DNA of 64,000 bases from Thermobispora bispora DSM 43833 (GCF_000092645.1 NC_014165.1:248001-312000), one strand, 5' to 3'; shown: positions 1 through 9,555, counted from the first letter of the stretch. Notes: generated by a model from the sequence alone, not told the origin. Program-made: numbers and translations.

Positions 1-515
1 GCGGACGCCTCCGCCGTCGTGGCACGTTCCGGCTCCCCCGCCTGACGCAGGTGCTCCAGGATGACGCCGATCGCGGTCGCCGCGTCCACCTGGCCGGAGT
101 CGATCTCGCCGGTGAGCCGGTCGCTCGCGATGGCGAGCGCCCGGAGGTCGAGGCCGTAAGGGCGGCGGGAGCCGTACGCGCTGAGCCGTGCCGAGCCGCG
201 GGTGAGCAGGGTCGCGGCCCCCGGGAGGTTGCCCCGCTGCACATGGGTCAGCCCCACGCAGATCTGGGCGAGCCCTTGCCAGAGCTCCCGCTCCTCGGCC
301 GGGCCGGTCTTCCAGCGCGCCTCGAACACCTCGTGGGCGTGGAACGGCCGTCCGGCCTCGAGCAACCGCTTCGCGTCCTCGATCGCCTGCAGCGGTCCCG
401 GTGCGTAGTCATCGGGGATGCGGGGCACACCCTCGGCGCCATGAGGGAGCGGCCTGCCGTACTCGTCGCGAGGACGGAGATTACGGGGTCGGCCCGCTTC
501 GTCACGGTCACGCAT
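1..515 (-). CDS. DUF309 family protein (C-terminus cut by window edge)
   Basis: The minus strand reads open from an ATG at 515 to the left edge (171 full codons, no stop). A GGAGAG ribosome binding site precedes the ATG. The translation contains FHAHEVFEARWK and ELWQGLAQICVGLTHVQRGN, the helical signature of the DUF309 family, a small all-helical family without a proven reaction. The His and Glu residues of the HAHEVFE stretch are its hallmark. The C-terminus lies outside the window. An overlapping plus-strand frame at 51-584 is a shadow. Family assignment is from motif memory and the function is unknown. Confidence 0.8.
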   Translation of the reverse strand, partial: MRDRDEAGRPRNLRPRDEYGRPLPHGAEGVPRIPDDYAPGPLQAIEDAKRLLEAGRPFHAHEVFEARWKTGPAEERELWQGLAQICVGLTHVQRGNLPGAATLLTRGSARLSAYGSRRPYGLDLRALAIASDRLTGEIDSGQVDAATAIGVILEHLRQAGEPERATTAEAS

Positions 516-844
516 GGTCTCTCCGCAGGTCACGATGCGGCGCTGGGGCCGGCTGACTACGATCAGACGGGAGCCTCCGCATGATCACAAAATCGGCTGC
601 CCAAGTGAAGCCGGGCCGCGGAGTGTCGGGCGATCACTCCGCGAAGTTGAGCATCTCAAAGCACATATTTACCGGAAGCCAGAAGATCACGCGAAAGCTT
701 CCCCCAGGTAACGGTACTGGTCCCAAAGGGTGAGAGCGGGCGCGGGCCCGTGCGAGGCGGGCCTTGGGGCACGCGCGGGACGGCCCGGGCGGGCGTCCGT
801 AACCGGGGGAGGCACGCGAGCGGGTCCGGGCTCGGGCGCCCGGG
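516..844. other. Gene-free stretch with one hairpin
   Basis: No convincing gene. It carries a perfect 9-bp inverted repeat (arms 617-625 and 635-643, 9-nt loop) and the likely promoter region of the minus-strand DUF309 gene, since the segment around 640-700 is richer in A and T than its surroundings. The hairpin could act as a terminator for the minus-strand genes that end at 845, or as an operator. No T-run follows it. Confidence 0.4.
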
Positions 845-1750
845 TCACAGGTCGGTGAGCCAGGAGATCAGCTCGGCGTTGAACGGCTCGGGGCGCTCCT
901 CGTGCGGGAAGTGACCGGCGCCCTCGATCAGCCGCCAGCGGTACGGCGCGGCGACGTACCGGCTCGACCCCATGGCCGTCCGCGGCAGCAGGCAGGGGTC
1001 GAGCGCGCCGTGCACCTGCAGCGTCGGCGCCTCGATCCGGGCGCGCATCTGCTTGGCGTAGTGGAAGCCGTCCGGGCGGACCTGCGACCGGGCGAACCAG
1101 CGGTAGTACTCCAGCGCGCAGTTGGCCGCCGAAGGGATGAGCAGGGCCTTCCGGTAGACGTCGGCCACGTCCGCCGGCGGCCAGCCCGGCCCGGACCAGC
1201 TCTTCAGCAGCCGCGCCACGAGCGCACCGCCGTCGGCGGTCAGCCGCCGTTCGGGGAGGATCGGCAGCTGGAAGGCGAGGGCGTGCCGTACCGCCTTGAG
1301 CTGGCCGAGCGTGGTCCACAGGGCGGCCCGGAGGCGGAGCGGGTGCGGGGCGGAGACCACCACCAGGCGGCGCACCACCTTGGGGTCCATCACGCTCATC
1401 GTCCACGCGATCAGGCCGCCCCAGTCGTGCCCCACCACGACCGCCCCGGCCTCGCCCAGCGCGCGGATCAGCCCGGCGGCGTCGACGGCGAGGGTCGGCA
1501 GGTCATAGCCGCGGGGTGGCTTGTCGCTGGCGCCGTACCCCCGCAGATCGACGGCGACCGCGCGATAGCCCGCCTCCGCCAGCGCCACGAGCTGGTGGCG
1601 CCAGGTCCACCAGAACTGGGGGAACCCGTGCAGCAGCAGGACCAGCGGCCCCGTCCCCGCCTCGACCACGTGGAACCGGGTGCCGCCCGCGTGGACCGTG
1701 CGGTGGTGCCACGGACCTTCGATCTCGATGACGGCCTTCTCGGTTGACAT
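845..1750 (-). CDS. Alpha/beta hydrolase, epoxide hydrolase-like
   Basis: About 301 residues with the alpha/beta-hydrolase fold of epoxide hydrolases. HGFPQFWWTWR gives the oxyanion-hole HG, GHDWGG is the nucleophile elbow with Asp as nucleophile, and the C-terminal GAGHFPHEE supplies the catalytic His. An Asp nucleophile points to epoxide hydrolase or dehalogenase chemistry rather than an esterase; the substrate is unknown. The ATG at 1750 lies 4 nt past the stop of the holin-like gene, so translation is probably coupled. A GTG at 1768 would add six residues and overlap that gene. The order acs, holin-like, epoxide hydrolase resembles Mycobacterium tuberculosis Rv3667-Rv3670 (ephE). Confidence 0.85.
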   Translation of the reverse strand: MSTEKAVIEIEGPWHHRTVHAGGTRFHVVEAGTGPLVLLLHGFPQFWWTWRHQLVALAEAGYRAVAVDLRGYGASDKPPRGYDLPTLAVDAAGLIRALGEAGAVVVGHDWGGLIAWTMSVMDPKVVRRLVVVSAPHPLRLRAALWTTLGQLKAVRHALAFQLPILPERRLTADGGALVARLLKSWSGPGWPPADVADVYRKALLIPSAANCALEYYRWFARSQVRPDGFHYAKQMRARIEAPTLQVHGALDPCLLPRTAMGSSRYVAAPYRWRLIEGAGHFPHEERPEPFNAELISWLTDL

Positions 1751-1754
1751 CGGG

Positions 1755-2225
1755 TCACGGATTGTCACTGAGCACCGAAGCGGACGGTTCCGAGCGTTCC
1801 TGGCCCCGCTGGGAGGCCGAGGCGGTGCCGGCGGCGGGTTCCAGCGGAGAGGTCTCCCGGCCGGAGCCGCGGAGCCCGCGCAGCGTGCGGGTCGTGCGCT
1901 TCATCCCGGACAGGCCCTTGAGCCGCCGGTAGCCGACGAACACCAAGATCACCGCCACGACCAGATAGAAGGCGGTGACGATGACGAACGCCAGCCATGT
2001 CGCGACTCCGATGGCCACCAGCACATATGCGATCGCGAACGAGGACAGGATCAGGCACAGGTGCCCGATGAAGGCGGCCGCGCCGAAGAACCCGGCGGCC
2101 ATGCCGACCCGCTTCGCGTCGAAGGTGAGCTCGGCCTTGGCCAGCTCGATCTCCGAGCGGACGAGGGTCGACAGGTGATGGCTGGCCTGGGCGATGAGCG
2201 CGCCGAGCGATTCGTCCTCGCGCAT
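1755..2225 (-). CDS. Phage holin family (superfamily III) membrane protein
   Basis: A 156-residue protein with an amphipathic N-terminus (LIAQASHHLSTLVRSEIELAKAEL), two strongly hydrophobic segments at about residues 42-66 and 74-98, then an Arg/Ser/Pro-rich cytosolic tail. This is the pattern of actinobacterial 'phage holin family' proteins (DUF1469 type), chromosomal membrane proteins unrelated to lysis as far as is known. The ATG at 2225 has an AGGAG site. It sits between acs and the hydrolase as in Mycobacterium (Rv3669). The biochemical role is unknown. Confidence 0.8.
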   Translation of the reverse strand: MREDESLGALIAQASHHLSTLVRSEIELAKAELTFDAKRVGMAAGFFGAAAFIGHLCLILSSFAIAYVLVAIGVATWLAFVIVTAFYLVVAVILVFVGYRRLKGLSGMKRTTRTLRGLRGSGRETSPLEPAAGTASASQRGQERSEPSASVLSDNP

Positions 2226-2800
2226 CAGTAGATCTCCTATCTGTGACTACCACACATCATGTCGTGTTCGCTTCGTGCGCGCACGCAGCCCTCGCGCCCG
2301 CGCGGCCGGCCCCGGCGGGGTCGCGGCCGCCGGGCGATCCGCCCGCGACCGCCGCGCCGAGGGCGGCCGCCGGGGTCTCCGGCCGGCCGAAACCCCTGGT
2401 CTGAGCTGCGGAAACGCGGGCCCATGCGGCCGCCGGCCGGCTCGGGGCGCGCAGGTGCCCGGTACGGCGCCTGCCGGTGAAGGGCAAGAGTTATCACATC
2501 AGGCCCGCGGCGGCCAGGTGATCACGATCACGCCACGTTCCGGCGGGTACGGCCGGCCCGCGCGGCACCGGGGTGCGGGATCGGCGCCTCCCGGCGATCG
2601 CCCCCGGCGTGGCGGGGCCGGGACGGGGAGCGCTCCGGTGCGGGCCGCGGACCGTCCCGGTCAAGGCAGAGGGCGCGGACGCCGTCACCGGCGCCCGCGC
2701 CCCTGGTTCACCGAGGCCCTCGGAGTTCACCGAGGTCTATGGGGTCGCATGGCCTGGCCGGGCCGGCCGGGCGGGTTCGCCCGTCCGGCCCGGCCCGGAA
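2226..2800. other. Intergenic stretch between acs and the holin-like gene
   Basis: About 575 bases with no supported gene. Short frames exist on both strands but are Arg/Pro/Gly-rich and lack family motifs or ribosome binding sites. It holds the terminator-like hairpin next to acs and, at about 2226-2290, the probable promoter of the minus-strand holin/hydrolase pair. In M. tuberculosis this position carries a protease gene (Rv3668c); nothing like it is visible here. Confidence 0.5.
2758..2798 (-). terminator. Hairpin just downstream of acs
   Basis: GC-only stem of about 18 bp with one bulge and one mismatch, closed by a TTCG tetraloop (2776-2779), ending 3 bases before the acs stop codon. 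There is no clear T-run, which is common for actinobacterial terminators. Confidence 0.6.
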
Positions 2801-4780
2801 TCAGTCCTCGCTGCTCTTGGCAGCCGGCAGCTTCTCGGCGATTAGCTTCATCACCGAGCTGTCGGTCAGGGTGGTGACGTCGCCGAGCTCCCGGTTCTCC
2901 GCGACGTCACGCAGCAGCCTGCGCATGATCTTCCCGGAGCGGGTCTTGGGCAGCTCCGGGACGACCAGGATCTGGCGCGGCTTGGCGATCGGGCCGAGCG
3001 TGCTGGCGACGTGGGCGCGCAGCTCGGCCGCGATGTCCTCGCTCTCCTCGGCCTCGCCGCGCAGGATCACGAACGCCACGATCGCCTGGCCGGTCACCGG
3101 GTCGGAGGCGCCCACCACCGCGGCCTCGGCGACCTTCGGGTGGCTGACCAGGGCGCTCTCCACCTCGGTGGTGGAGATGTTGTGGCCGGAGACCAGCATG
3201 ACGTCGTCCACCCGGCCCAGCAGCCAGATGTCGCCGTCCTCGTCGCGCTTGGCCCCGTCGCCCGGGAAGTAGAGGCCCTCGAACCGCGACCAGTAGGTGT
3301 CGACGTACCGCTTGTCGTCACCCCAGATCGTGCGGAGCATGGACGGCCACGGCTCGCGGATCACCAGGTAGCCGCCACCGCCGTTCGGCACGGACTCGCC
3401 CTTGTCGTCGACCACGTCCGCGACGATGCCCGGCAGCGCCCGCATGGCGGCGCCCGGCTTGGCGTGGGTGATGCCCGGGAGCGGCGTGATCATGATGGCG
3501 CCGGTCTCGGTCTGCCACCAGGTGTCTACCACCGGGCAGCGGTTGCCGCCGATGTGCTCGCGGTACCAGACGTACGCCTCGGGGTTGATGGGCTCGCCCA
3601 CCGACCCGAGGATCCGGAGCGACGACAGGTCGAACTTCGCCGGGATGTCGGCGCCCCACTTCATGAACGTCCGGATGGCGGTCGGGGCGGTGTACAGGAT
3701 CGTGACCTTGTACTTCTGCACGATCTCCCAGAACCGGCCCCGGTGCGGGGTGTCGGGGGTCCCCTCGTAGATGACGCTGGTCGCCGCGTTGGCGAGCGGG
3801 CCGTACACGATGTAGGAGTGCCCGGTCACCCAGCCGATGTCCGCGGTGCACCAGTAGATGTCGGTCTCCGGCTTGAGGTCGAAGACCGCCCAGTGGGTCC
3901 AGGAGGTCTGGGTGAGGTAGCCGCCGGTGGTGTGCAGGATGCCCTTCGGCTTACCGGTGGTGCCGCTGGTGTAGAGGATGAACAGCGGGTCCTCGGCGTC
4001 GTGCGGCACGGCCTCGTGCTCGGCCGGCTGGCGGTCGACGATGTCGTGCCACCAGATGTCCTTGTCCGTCCAGTTGACCTCCTGGCCGGTCCGGCGCACG
4101 ACGACCACGCGCTCCACACCCGGGCACTCGGCCACCGCCTCGTCCACGGTCGGCTTGAGCGGGTTCGGCTTGCCGCGCCGGTAGCCGCCGTCGGCCGTGA
4201 TGACGAGCTTGGCGTTCGCGTCCTCGATCCGGTTCTTGAGCGCGGACACCGAGAAGCCGCCGAACACCACGGAGTGGATCGCGCCGATGCGGGCGCAGGC
4301 GAGCATCGCGATCGGCAGCTCGGGGATCATCGGCATGTAGATGGCGACCCGGTCGCCCTTGCGTACCCCGAGCTCCTGGAGCGCGTTCGCCGCCTTCGCC
4401 ACCTCGCGCTGCAGCTCGGCGTACGTGATCGTACGGCTGTGCCCCTCGGGCTCGCCCTCCCAGTAGTAGGCGACCCGGTCACCGAGCCCGGCCTCGACGT
4501 GGCGGTCGACGCAGTTGTAGGCGACGTTGAGCTTCCCGCCGACGAACCACTTGGCGAAGGGCGCGTTCCACTCGAGCGTGGTGTGCCAGCGCTCGGCCCA
4601 CGTCAGCCGCTCCGCGGCGCGCTCCCAGAAGGCCAGCCGATCCCGTTCGGCCTCTTCGTAAGCCTCCGCGGTGACGTTCGCGGCCGCTGCCAGCTCGGCC
4701 GGTGGCGCGAACCGCCGGGTCTCGGTCAGCAGGTTCGACAGCGTCTCCTGGGTCTCGCGACCTGGGGTCTCGGTGGCCAC
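2801..4780 (-). CDS. acs: Acetyl-CoA synthetase
   Basis: AMP-forming acetate-CoA ligase (acetate + ATP + CoA to acetyl-CoA), a cytosolic entry point for acetate, about 659 residues, the usual length. The adenylate-forming P-loop [11 protein letters not shown], the DTWWQTETG core and the C-terminal RSGKIMRR, whose Lys is the acetylation-controlled catalytic residue, are all present. A GTG at 4795 is possible, but an AAGGAG site lies inside that extension, 6 nt before the GTG at 4780, so the shorter start is preferred. It is transcribed away from the Fic-like gene across a 286-base divergent promoter region. Confidence 0.95.
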   Translation of the reverse strand: MATETPGRETQETLSNLLTETRRFAPPAELAAAANVTAEAYEEAERDRLAFWERAAERLTWAERWHTTLEWNAPFAKWFVGGKLNVAYNCVDRHVEAGLGDRVAYYWEGEPEGHSRTITYAELQREVAKAANALQELGVRKGDRVAIYMPMIPELPIAMLACARIGAIHSVVFGGFSVSALKNRIEDANAKLVITADGGYRRGKPNPLKPTVDEAVAECPGVERVVVVRRTGQEVNWTDKDIWWHDIVDRQPAEHEAVPHDAEDPLFILYTSGTTGKPKGILHTTGGYLTQTSWTHWAVFDLKPETDIYWCTADIGWVTGHSYIVYGPLANAATSVIYEGTPDTPHRGRFWEIVQKYKVTILYTAPTAIRTFMKWGADIPAKFDLSSLRILGSVGEPINPEAYVWYREHIGGNRCPVVDTWWQTETGAIMITPLPGITHAKPGAAMRALPGIVADVVDDKGESVPNGGGGYLVIREPWPSMLRTIWGDDKRYVDTYWSRFEGLYFPGDGAKRDEDGDIWLLGRVDDVMLVSGHNISTTEVESALVSHPKVAEAAVVGASDPVTGQAIVAFVILRGEAEESEDIAAELRAHVASTLGPIAKPRQILVVPELPKTRSGKIMRRLLRDVAENRELGDVTTLTDSSVMKLIAEKLPAAKSSED

Positions 4781-5066
4781 TCCGTACTCCTTCACGCGTC
4801 TCGCAGGGATGGGTCTGGCGTTCGGCCGCCTCAGCCAAGGTGTGTCAAAGTCGGACGGACTTCACTCCACCAGGACCGGGGCGTTATGTCCAATGACGTG
4901 CGTGTTGGGTCAAGTCGATCGGCCCGTTTCCTACCTCGGTGACGGCGCTGTACAGCGAAATCTAATGACGATCCCCGGGGCGTGGGCAGCCCTCCCGCAA
5001 GCCGTTTGCGCTCAACGGTGCAACCTCTTCGATGAACGACCATTCCGGGCCGATAAGGTCGCTGCC

Positions 5067-5843
5067 GTGAACGACCCGCTCGCCGTCATCGCCGAACTTC
5101 CGGGGGTTCCCGAAGCGGTACAGGAGGCCCGCGAGGCCGTCGACCGGCTCTACCGGCATCCGGTGCTGCGCCGGCGGAGCCCCGAGGTGTCGGCCGAGTC
5201 CGCCCTGCGCGGCGCCCGGGCCTCGGCCGCGATCGAGGGCGTGGACGTGCCGCTCGAGGAGTTGCGCCGCGGTGAGGTGACCGACCCGGTGGTGCAGGGG
5301 GCGCTGCGCGCCTCGACGGAGATCGGCCGGCTCACCTCGCTGTGGCGATCCGCCCCGCCCCAGGTCCTCGCCCGGCTGCACGCGGTCGCCGCCGTCGGGC
5401 TCACCGACGACCCCGGCCGGCCGAGGAGCACGCCCACCGACGCCGACCCGCTCGGCCTCGGCCCGGCCCCCGGACCCGAGGAGACGGCGGCGCGGCTGTC
5501 CATGCTCACCCGGCTGCTCACGGGCGACACCAAGGCCCCGGCGCTCGTCCTCGCGGCGATCGTGCACGCGGAGCTGGTCACGCTGCGGCCGTTCGGCGTG
5601 GCGGACGGCCTGGTGGCGCGGGCGGCCGCCCGGTTCACCCTGGTCGAGCGCGGGCTCGACCCCAAGTCGCTCTGCGCGGTCGAGGTGGGGCACGCCGAGC
5701 TCGGTGACGCCTATCCCGAGGCGTTGCGCTCCTATCAGACGGGCACCCCGGCCGGGCTGGCCGGGTGGATCCGGCACTGCGCGGACGCGGTCGTCCTCGG
5801 CGTCCGCGAGACCACGGCGATCTGTGAGGCCCTTTCCCGATAG
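5067..5843 (+). CDS. Fic-fold protein with degenerate catalytic motif
   Basis: 258 residues from a GTG. Residues 53-58 read SAAIEG, matching the [S/T]xxxE[G/N] inhibitory-helix motif of Fic proteins, and residues 160-195 resemble the Fic core helix. The catalytic loop, normally HPFx[D/E]GNGRxxR, is RPFGVADGLVAR (174-185): the catalytic His is Arg, the acidic residue is Val and the first Arg is Leu. AMP-transferase activity is therefore unlikely. Relatives in actinomycetes are often labelled 'oxidoreductase', which the sequence does not support. An upstream extension to 4671 in the same frame overlaps acs and is rejected. The role is unknown; it may be a binding protein. Confidence 0.7.
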   Translation: MNDPLAVIAELPGVPEAVQEAREAVDRLYRHPVLRRRSPEVSAESALRGARASAAIEGVDVPLEELRRGEVTDPVVQGALRASTEIGRLTSLWRSAPPQVLARLHAVAAVGLTDDPGRPRSTPTDADPLGLGPAPGPEETAARLSMLTRLLTGDTKAPALVLAAIVHAELVTLRPFGVADGLVARAAARFTLVERGLDPKSLCAVEVGHAELGDAYPEALRSYQTGTPAGLAGWIRHCADAVVLGVRETTAICEALSR

Positions 5844-7089
5844 GCGATCCGTGGGGTTGCCCCCGATGGGCCGGCATCGCCGTTCGATCGCGGCGTGGCC
5901 GGTGGGAGCGACGTACGGATGCGCGCGTGACCACGGCAGCCGCTGACGCCGTGGTGATGGCGGGGTCGTGGGGTCACGTTGATCGCCCAGCCGGTGCGTG
6001 GGCCAGCGGGAGCGGTGGCGTCCGGGAGTGACGCTGCAGTGGGGTCCCGGCGAGGCGTTACGTTGCGGACGCAGCCAGTGGAAGCGACGTGGCGGACGTG
6101 TGACGAGCACGCTAGCGGCGTGACGTGGTGATGGCGGGCTCCGTGGGGCGGGCACACGTGGAGCGCGTGGCCGGGAAGTGAGTGCCGATGCGTTCTATGA
6201 GCTCGCAGCGTGACACCGCAGTGGGCCGCGGGGCCTGCGAGCGTCTTGAGCGCGTTGTGCGCGTTGTGATGCCGGTGACACCAGAGAGAGCGTGCGGTCG
6301 GCGGAGTGGCGCCGTACTGGGCGCGGGGTCGGCCGCGGACATGACGTTGATCGCCCAGCCGGCGGGAGCGACCTGCGGAGGCACACGGCGAGCACGGCAG
6401 CGGGGTGACGCAATGGTGGGGTCACGGAGAGAGGTCACCTGAGTGCGCAGCCGGTGCGTGAGGCCAGCGGAAGCGGTGCCGCGCCGGAGTGACGCCGCGG
6501 TGAGCGAGTCGTCGGCGAGAACGACGTACGGAGAATGGCATTTCGGACGGGGGTAGGGGCAGGCCGAAGGCCAGCCCTTTGTCGGGCAAAGCGAACGGCG
6601 TCCCTAGAGATGAGACGCCGTCGCCCTGCACGCCCTCCCGGGTTACCAAGCGTGCACTGGTTTCCGCCGGTACGGGACCAGCCCGCCCGGCGCGCCTCCC
6701 GCGGCTGGTCGCGCGTGGGTTCCCGGTGGCCGTACACGAACCTTCGGTCCGTAATTCCGTTGTACGCCCGTATCTCGCCGTTGGAAAGAGGCCGGCGTCT
6801 GATCCTTTCAACGGGCTGTGCGGGCTCCGCGTTGTAGTGGCGTTAGGTGTGCTTTGTGGTTTATGGAACCTAATGCCCGGTTCTTGGGGTGTGGCTGGGC
6901 TGCGGAGAGGCCTCGGTCGACCGGAGAGGGGCGCTCCGGACGGTCCGTGGAGCGGGAATCACCGTCCCGCGATGAACACGAAATTACCTTGTTTTGGGAT
7001 GATGCTCGACGAAAGCCTAGGGAATCGGCCAACATACGGTATGTCTCCCTAAGCGGTAGAACCGCTGGGCGTAGCCCGGCTGTTCGCGC
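5844..7089. other. Gene-free region with degenerate repeats and small hairpins
   Basis: About 1.25 kb without a recognisable gene. Frames of up to 161 codons occur but lack motifs and ribosome binding sites and have shadow-like composition. 5880-6540 is G-rich on the plus strand and repeats degenerate blocks: an ACGTTGATCGCCCAGCCGG block near 5974 and 6343, and a CAGCCGGTGCGTG block near 5990 and 6449. Hairpins lie at 6778-6814 (11-bp arms, one bulge), 7032-7044 (ACATAC-G-GTATGT) and 7052-7066 (AGCGGT-AGA-ACCGCT). The last two precede the 6C RNA and may be part of its promoter or leader. Confidence 0.5.
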
Positions 7090-7186
7090 TGACTGAACCT
7101 TCTTCGGTACGGAGCCGGCTCTACCCCCCGGGGCCGGACCGCTCGGCGACCCCCGCTCTCCCCCCGGCGGGGGTCGCTCTTTCCTG
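7090..7186 (+). ncRNA. 6C small RNA
   Basis: Two consecutive hairpins each display a run of exactly six C in the loop. Hairpin 1 has arms 7115-7121 and 7131-7137 with CCCCCC at 7124-7129. Hairpin 2 has a perfect 10-bp stem, arms 7147-7156 and 7167-7176, with CCCCCC at 7160-7165, followed by CTCTTTCC as terminator tail. This is the defining layout of the actinobacterial 6C RNA (Rfam 6C; B11 in M. tuberculosis, which lies beside the ssd gene Rv3660c). Here it sits 85 bases upstream of ssd. The 5' end is estimated from the family length of about 90-110 nt. The C-rich loops are thought to pair with G-rich mRNA sites. Confidence 0.85.
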
Positions 7187-7270
7187 CATATCCACAGAGC
7201 GTCGTTCGGAGCCGAGGACTGACCCCGGAATCCGGGAAGGTGGTTCCCCCGACGGAGAGGGAGGCCACCG

Positions 7271-8311
7271 ATGCAGCAGCCCTTGGCCATCACACATGAT
7301 CAAGAGCTTCTCGACGATCTGCTTCGCATGGCCGTCGCGGCCGGAGTGGAGCTCGACGTCGCCCGGTCGGCCGCGCAGGCCAGGCCGTACTGGAACCACG
7401 CCCCGTTGGTGATCGTCGGTGGCGACATCGCCGGTGATCTCGCCGCCGCCGGCCTGCCGCACCGGGACCGGGTGCTCATCGTGACCCGGGAAACCGCGGA
7501 CGTGGACACGTGGCGGACGTGCGTCGCGCTCGGTGCACAGGCGGTCTGGGAGCTACCCGAGGCGGAACGGATCCTCGTCGAGGAGCTGGGCGAGGCGGCG
7601 GACCCGCCCACCCGGGCGGGTGACGTGGTATGCGTCGTCGGCGGCAAGGGAGGCGCCGGGGCCACGGTGCTCGCCGCGGCACTGGCGGTGACCGCGTCCC
7701 GGGCCGGCCTGCGCACGCTGCTGATCGACGCCGACCCGCTGGGCGGCGGGATCGACGTGGTGCTGGGCCAAGAGGAGGCGACGGGGGCGAGGTGGCCGGA
7801 CTTCGTGGGCCGGGAGGGCAGGGTCGGCTTCGCCGCGCTCCAGGACGCGCTTCCCACCTTCGGTGAGCTCACCGTCCTGTCCTGGCACCGGGGGGAGCCG
7901 GCCGAGATCCCCCGGCAGGCGATGCGGGCCGTGCTCGACGCCGGTCGCCGCGGGTGCGACCTGGTCGTCGTCGACCTGCCGCGCCACCTGGGAGAGGGCG
8001 GGGAGGAGGCCCTGCCCCGGGCGGCGCGGACCCTGCTCGTCGTACCGGCCGAGGTGCGCGGCGCGCTCGCCGCGGCGCAGACGCTGGCCGTGCTGCGCCG
8101 TCACACGAGCGAGCTGTACGCCGTGCTGCGCCAGGGCAGCCTCGACCCCGACGTGGTCGGCGCCTCGCTCGACATCCCCTGTGCCGGGGTCCTGCCGGAG
8201 CTGAGCGGCCTCACCGAGACCCTGGATCGCGGCGATCCTCTTCCGCTGGGCCGCGCCCCGCTCGGCGGGTTCTGTACCACCCTGCTGCGCACGCTGATGG
8301 AGGCGCGATGA
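7271..8311 (+). CDS. ssd: Ssd/CpaE-TadZ-like septum-site and pilus-localisation ATPase
   Basis: 346 residues: an N-terminal receiver-like domain without clear phospho-acceptor, then a MinD/ParA-type P-loop domain from about residue 118. The deviant Walker A reads GGKGGAGATV; the second motif Lys is Ala, as in Ssd proteins, and LLIDADPLGGG follows. In actinobacteria Ssd heads the tad cluster and affects septation and cell length; TadZ homologues place the pilus machine at the pole. The ATG at 7271 has a strong GGGAGG site. The stop overlaps the tadA start (ATGA), so this is the first gene of the tad operon. Confidence 0.9.
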   Translation: MQQPLAITHDQELLDDLLRMAVAAGVELDVARSAAQARPYWNHAPLVIVGGDIAGDLAAAGLPHRDRVLIVTRETADVDTWRTCVALGAQAVWELPEAERILVEELGEAADPPTRAGDVVCVVGGKGGAGATVLAAALAVTASRAGLRTLLIDADPLGGGIDVVLGQEEATGARWPDFVGREGRVGFAALQDALPTFGELTVLSWHRGEPAEIPRQAMRAVLDAGRRGCDLVVVDLPRHLGEGGEEALPRAARTLLVVPAEVRGALAAAQTLAVLRRHTSELYAVLRQGSLDPDVVGASLDIPCAGVLPELSGLTETLDRGDPLPLGRAPLGGFCTTLLRTLMEAR

Positions 8312-9555
8312 CGAGCCGCGCGCGTGGCGGCGCCGAGGTCATGGCCGGGGAAGGCGGGATGATGACCCGGCCGGCCGGTGATCGGACCGCGGCGCAGGCG
8401 GCCGTGCCGCCCGAGCTGGTCGAGGCGGTCAGGGTACGGCTGTCGCGGGCCGGTGCGCCGCCCACCGCCGCGCAGGTCGCCGCCGCCCTCCGCGCGGAGC
8501 GGGCGGTTCTGGGCGATGCCGAGGTGCTCGCCATCGGCCGCATCCTGCGCGCCGACCTCGTCGGCGCGGGGCCACTGGAAGGCCTGCTCGCCCTGCCCGG
8601 GGTGACGGACGTGCTGGTGAACGGGCCCCGGGAGGTGTGGATCGACGACGGGAGCGGGCTGCGCAAGACCGACGTGACCTTCTCGGGCGAGGAGGAGGTG
8701 CGGCGGCTGGCGCAGCGCCTCGCCGCCACGGCCGGGCGGCGCCTCGACGACGCCTGCCCGTACGTCGACGCTCGGCTGGCCGGCGGGATCCGCCTGCACG
8801 CCGTCCTCCCGCCGATCGCGCGGGACGGCACCTGCCTGTCGCTCCGCCTGCCGCCCCGGCGCACGTTCACGGTCGAGGAGCTCGTGCCCGGGGCCGGGGC
8901 GGAGCTCCTCCGCGCCATCGTGGCCGCCCGGATGGCGTTCCTCGTCACCGGCGGAACCGGAACGGGGAAGACCACCCTCCTGGCGAGCATGCTCTCCTGC
9001 GCCGACCCCGGGGAGCGGCTGCTCCTGGTCGAGGACTCGGCCGAGCTCAACCCACGGCATCCGCACGTCGTCCGGCTGGAGGCCAGACCGCCCAACCTCG
9101 AGGGCGCCGGAGGGATCACCCTCCGCGACCTCGTACGGCAGGCCCTCCGGATGCGGCCCGACCGGCTGGTGGTCGGGGAGGTCCGTGGCGCTGAGGTCGT
9201 GGACCTGCTGAGCGCCCTCAACACGGGCCATGAGGGCGGCTGCGGGACGCTGCACGCGAACAACCCGGCCGACGTCCCCGCCCGGCTGGAGGCGCTCGCC
9301 TGTGCGGCCGGGCTGTCCCGCGAGGCCGTGCACAGCCAGATCGCCGCCGCTCTCGACGTGGTCGTGCACCTCGTCCGGGCCCCGGGCGGCGGGCCGCGCC
9401 GGGTCGCGGAGGTGTGCCTGCTGGAACGGGATCCCTCCGGGTTCGTGACCGCCAGACCATCGGTGATCTTCACTCCCGAGGGGAGGGCGGTACCGGGCCC
9501 GGCGTTCGGCGCGCTCCGGGACAGGTGCCCGGTACCGCTGCCATGCCTGACCTGA
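8308..9555 (+). CDS. tadA: TadA/CpaF-type secretion ATPase
   Basis: 415-residue hexameric ATPase driving assembly of Flp/Tad pili at the inner face of the membrane. Walker A GGTGTGKTT, a Walker B region RPDRLVVGEVRGAE and the His-box TGHEGGCGTLHANNP are all intact. The ATG at 8308 overlaps the ssd stop; the open frame extends upstream to 7954 only as a shadow of ssd. The protein is somewhat short at the N-terminus relative to long CpaF proteins, but has the 3-helix region before VLVNGPREVWID. A 459-base gap separates it from tadB, unusual for this operon. Confidence 0.95.
   Translation: MTSRARGGAEVMAGEGGMMTRPAGDRTAAQAAVPPELVEAVRVRLSRAGAPPTAAQVAAALRAERAVLGDAEVLAIGRILRADLVGAGPLEGLLALPGVTDVLVNGPREVWIDDGSGLRKTDVTFSGEEEVRRLAQRLAATAGRRLDDACPYVDARLAGGIRLHAVLPPIARDGTCLSLRLPPRRTFTVEELVPGAGAELLRAIVAARMAFLVTGGTGTGKTTLLASMLSCADPGERLLLVEDSAELNPRHPHVVRLEARPPNLEGAGGITLRDLVRQALRMRPDRLVVGEVRGAEVVDLLSALNTGHEGGCGTLHANNPADVPARLEALACAAGLSREAVHSQIAAALDVVVHLVRAPGGGPRRVAEVCLLERDPSGFVTARPSVIFTPEGRAVPGPAFGALRDRCPVPLPCLT

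Noticed and set aside
902-1747. Plus-strand 281-codon frame opposite the epoxide hydrolase gene
   Set aside because: It is the antisense shadow of the hydrolase; Arg/Pro/Gly composition and no motif or ribosome binding site.
1755-2225. Prophage remnant suggested by the holin-like gene
   Set aside because: It is a chromosomal membrane protein in conserved synteny with acs; no other phage genes are present.
3011-4942. 643-codon plus-strand frame opposite acs
   Set aside because: Antisense shadow of acs; GC-rich codon structure keeps it open; no homology.
6422-7293. Overlapping frames of 129-161 codons on both strands in the 6C region
   Set aside because: No motifs, no ribosome binding sites, and they cross the RNA hairpins.
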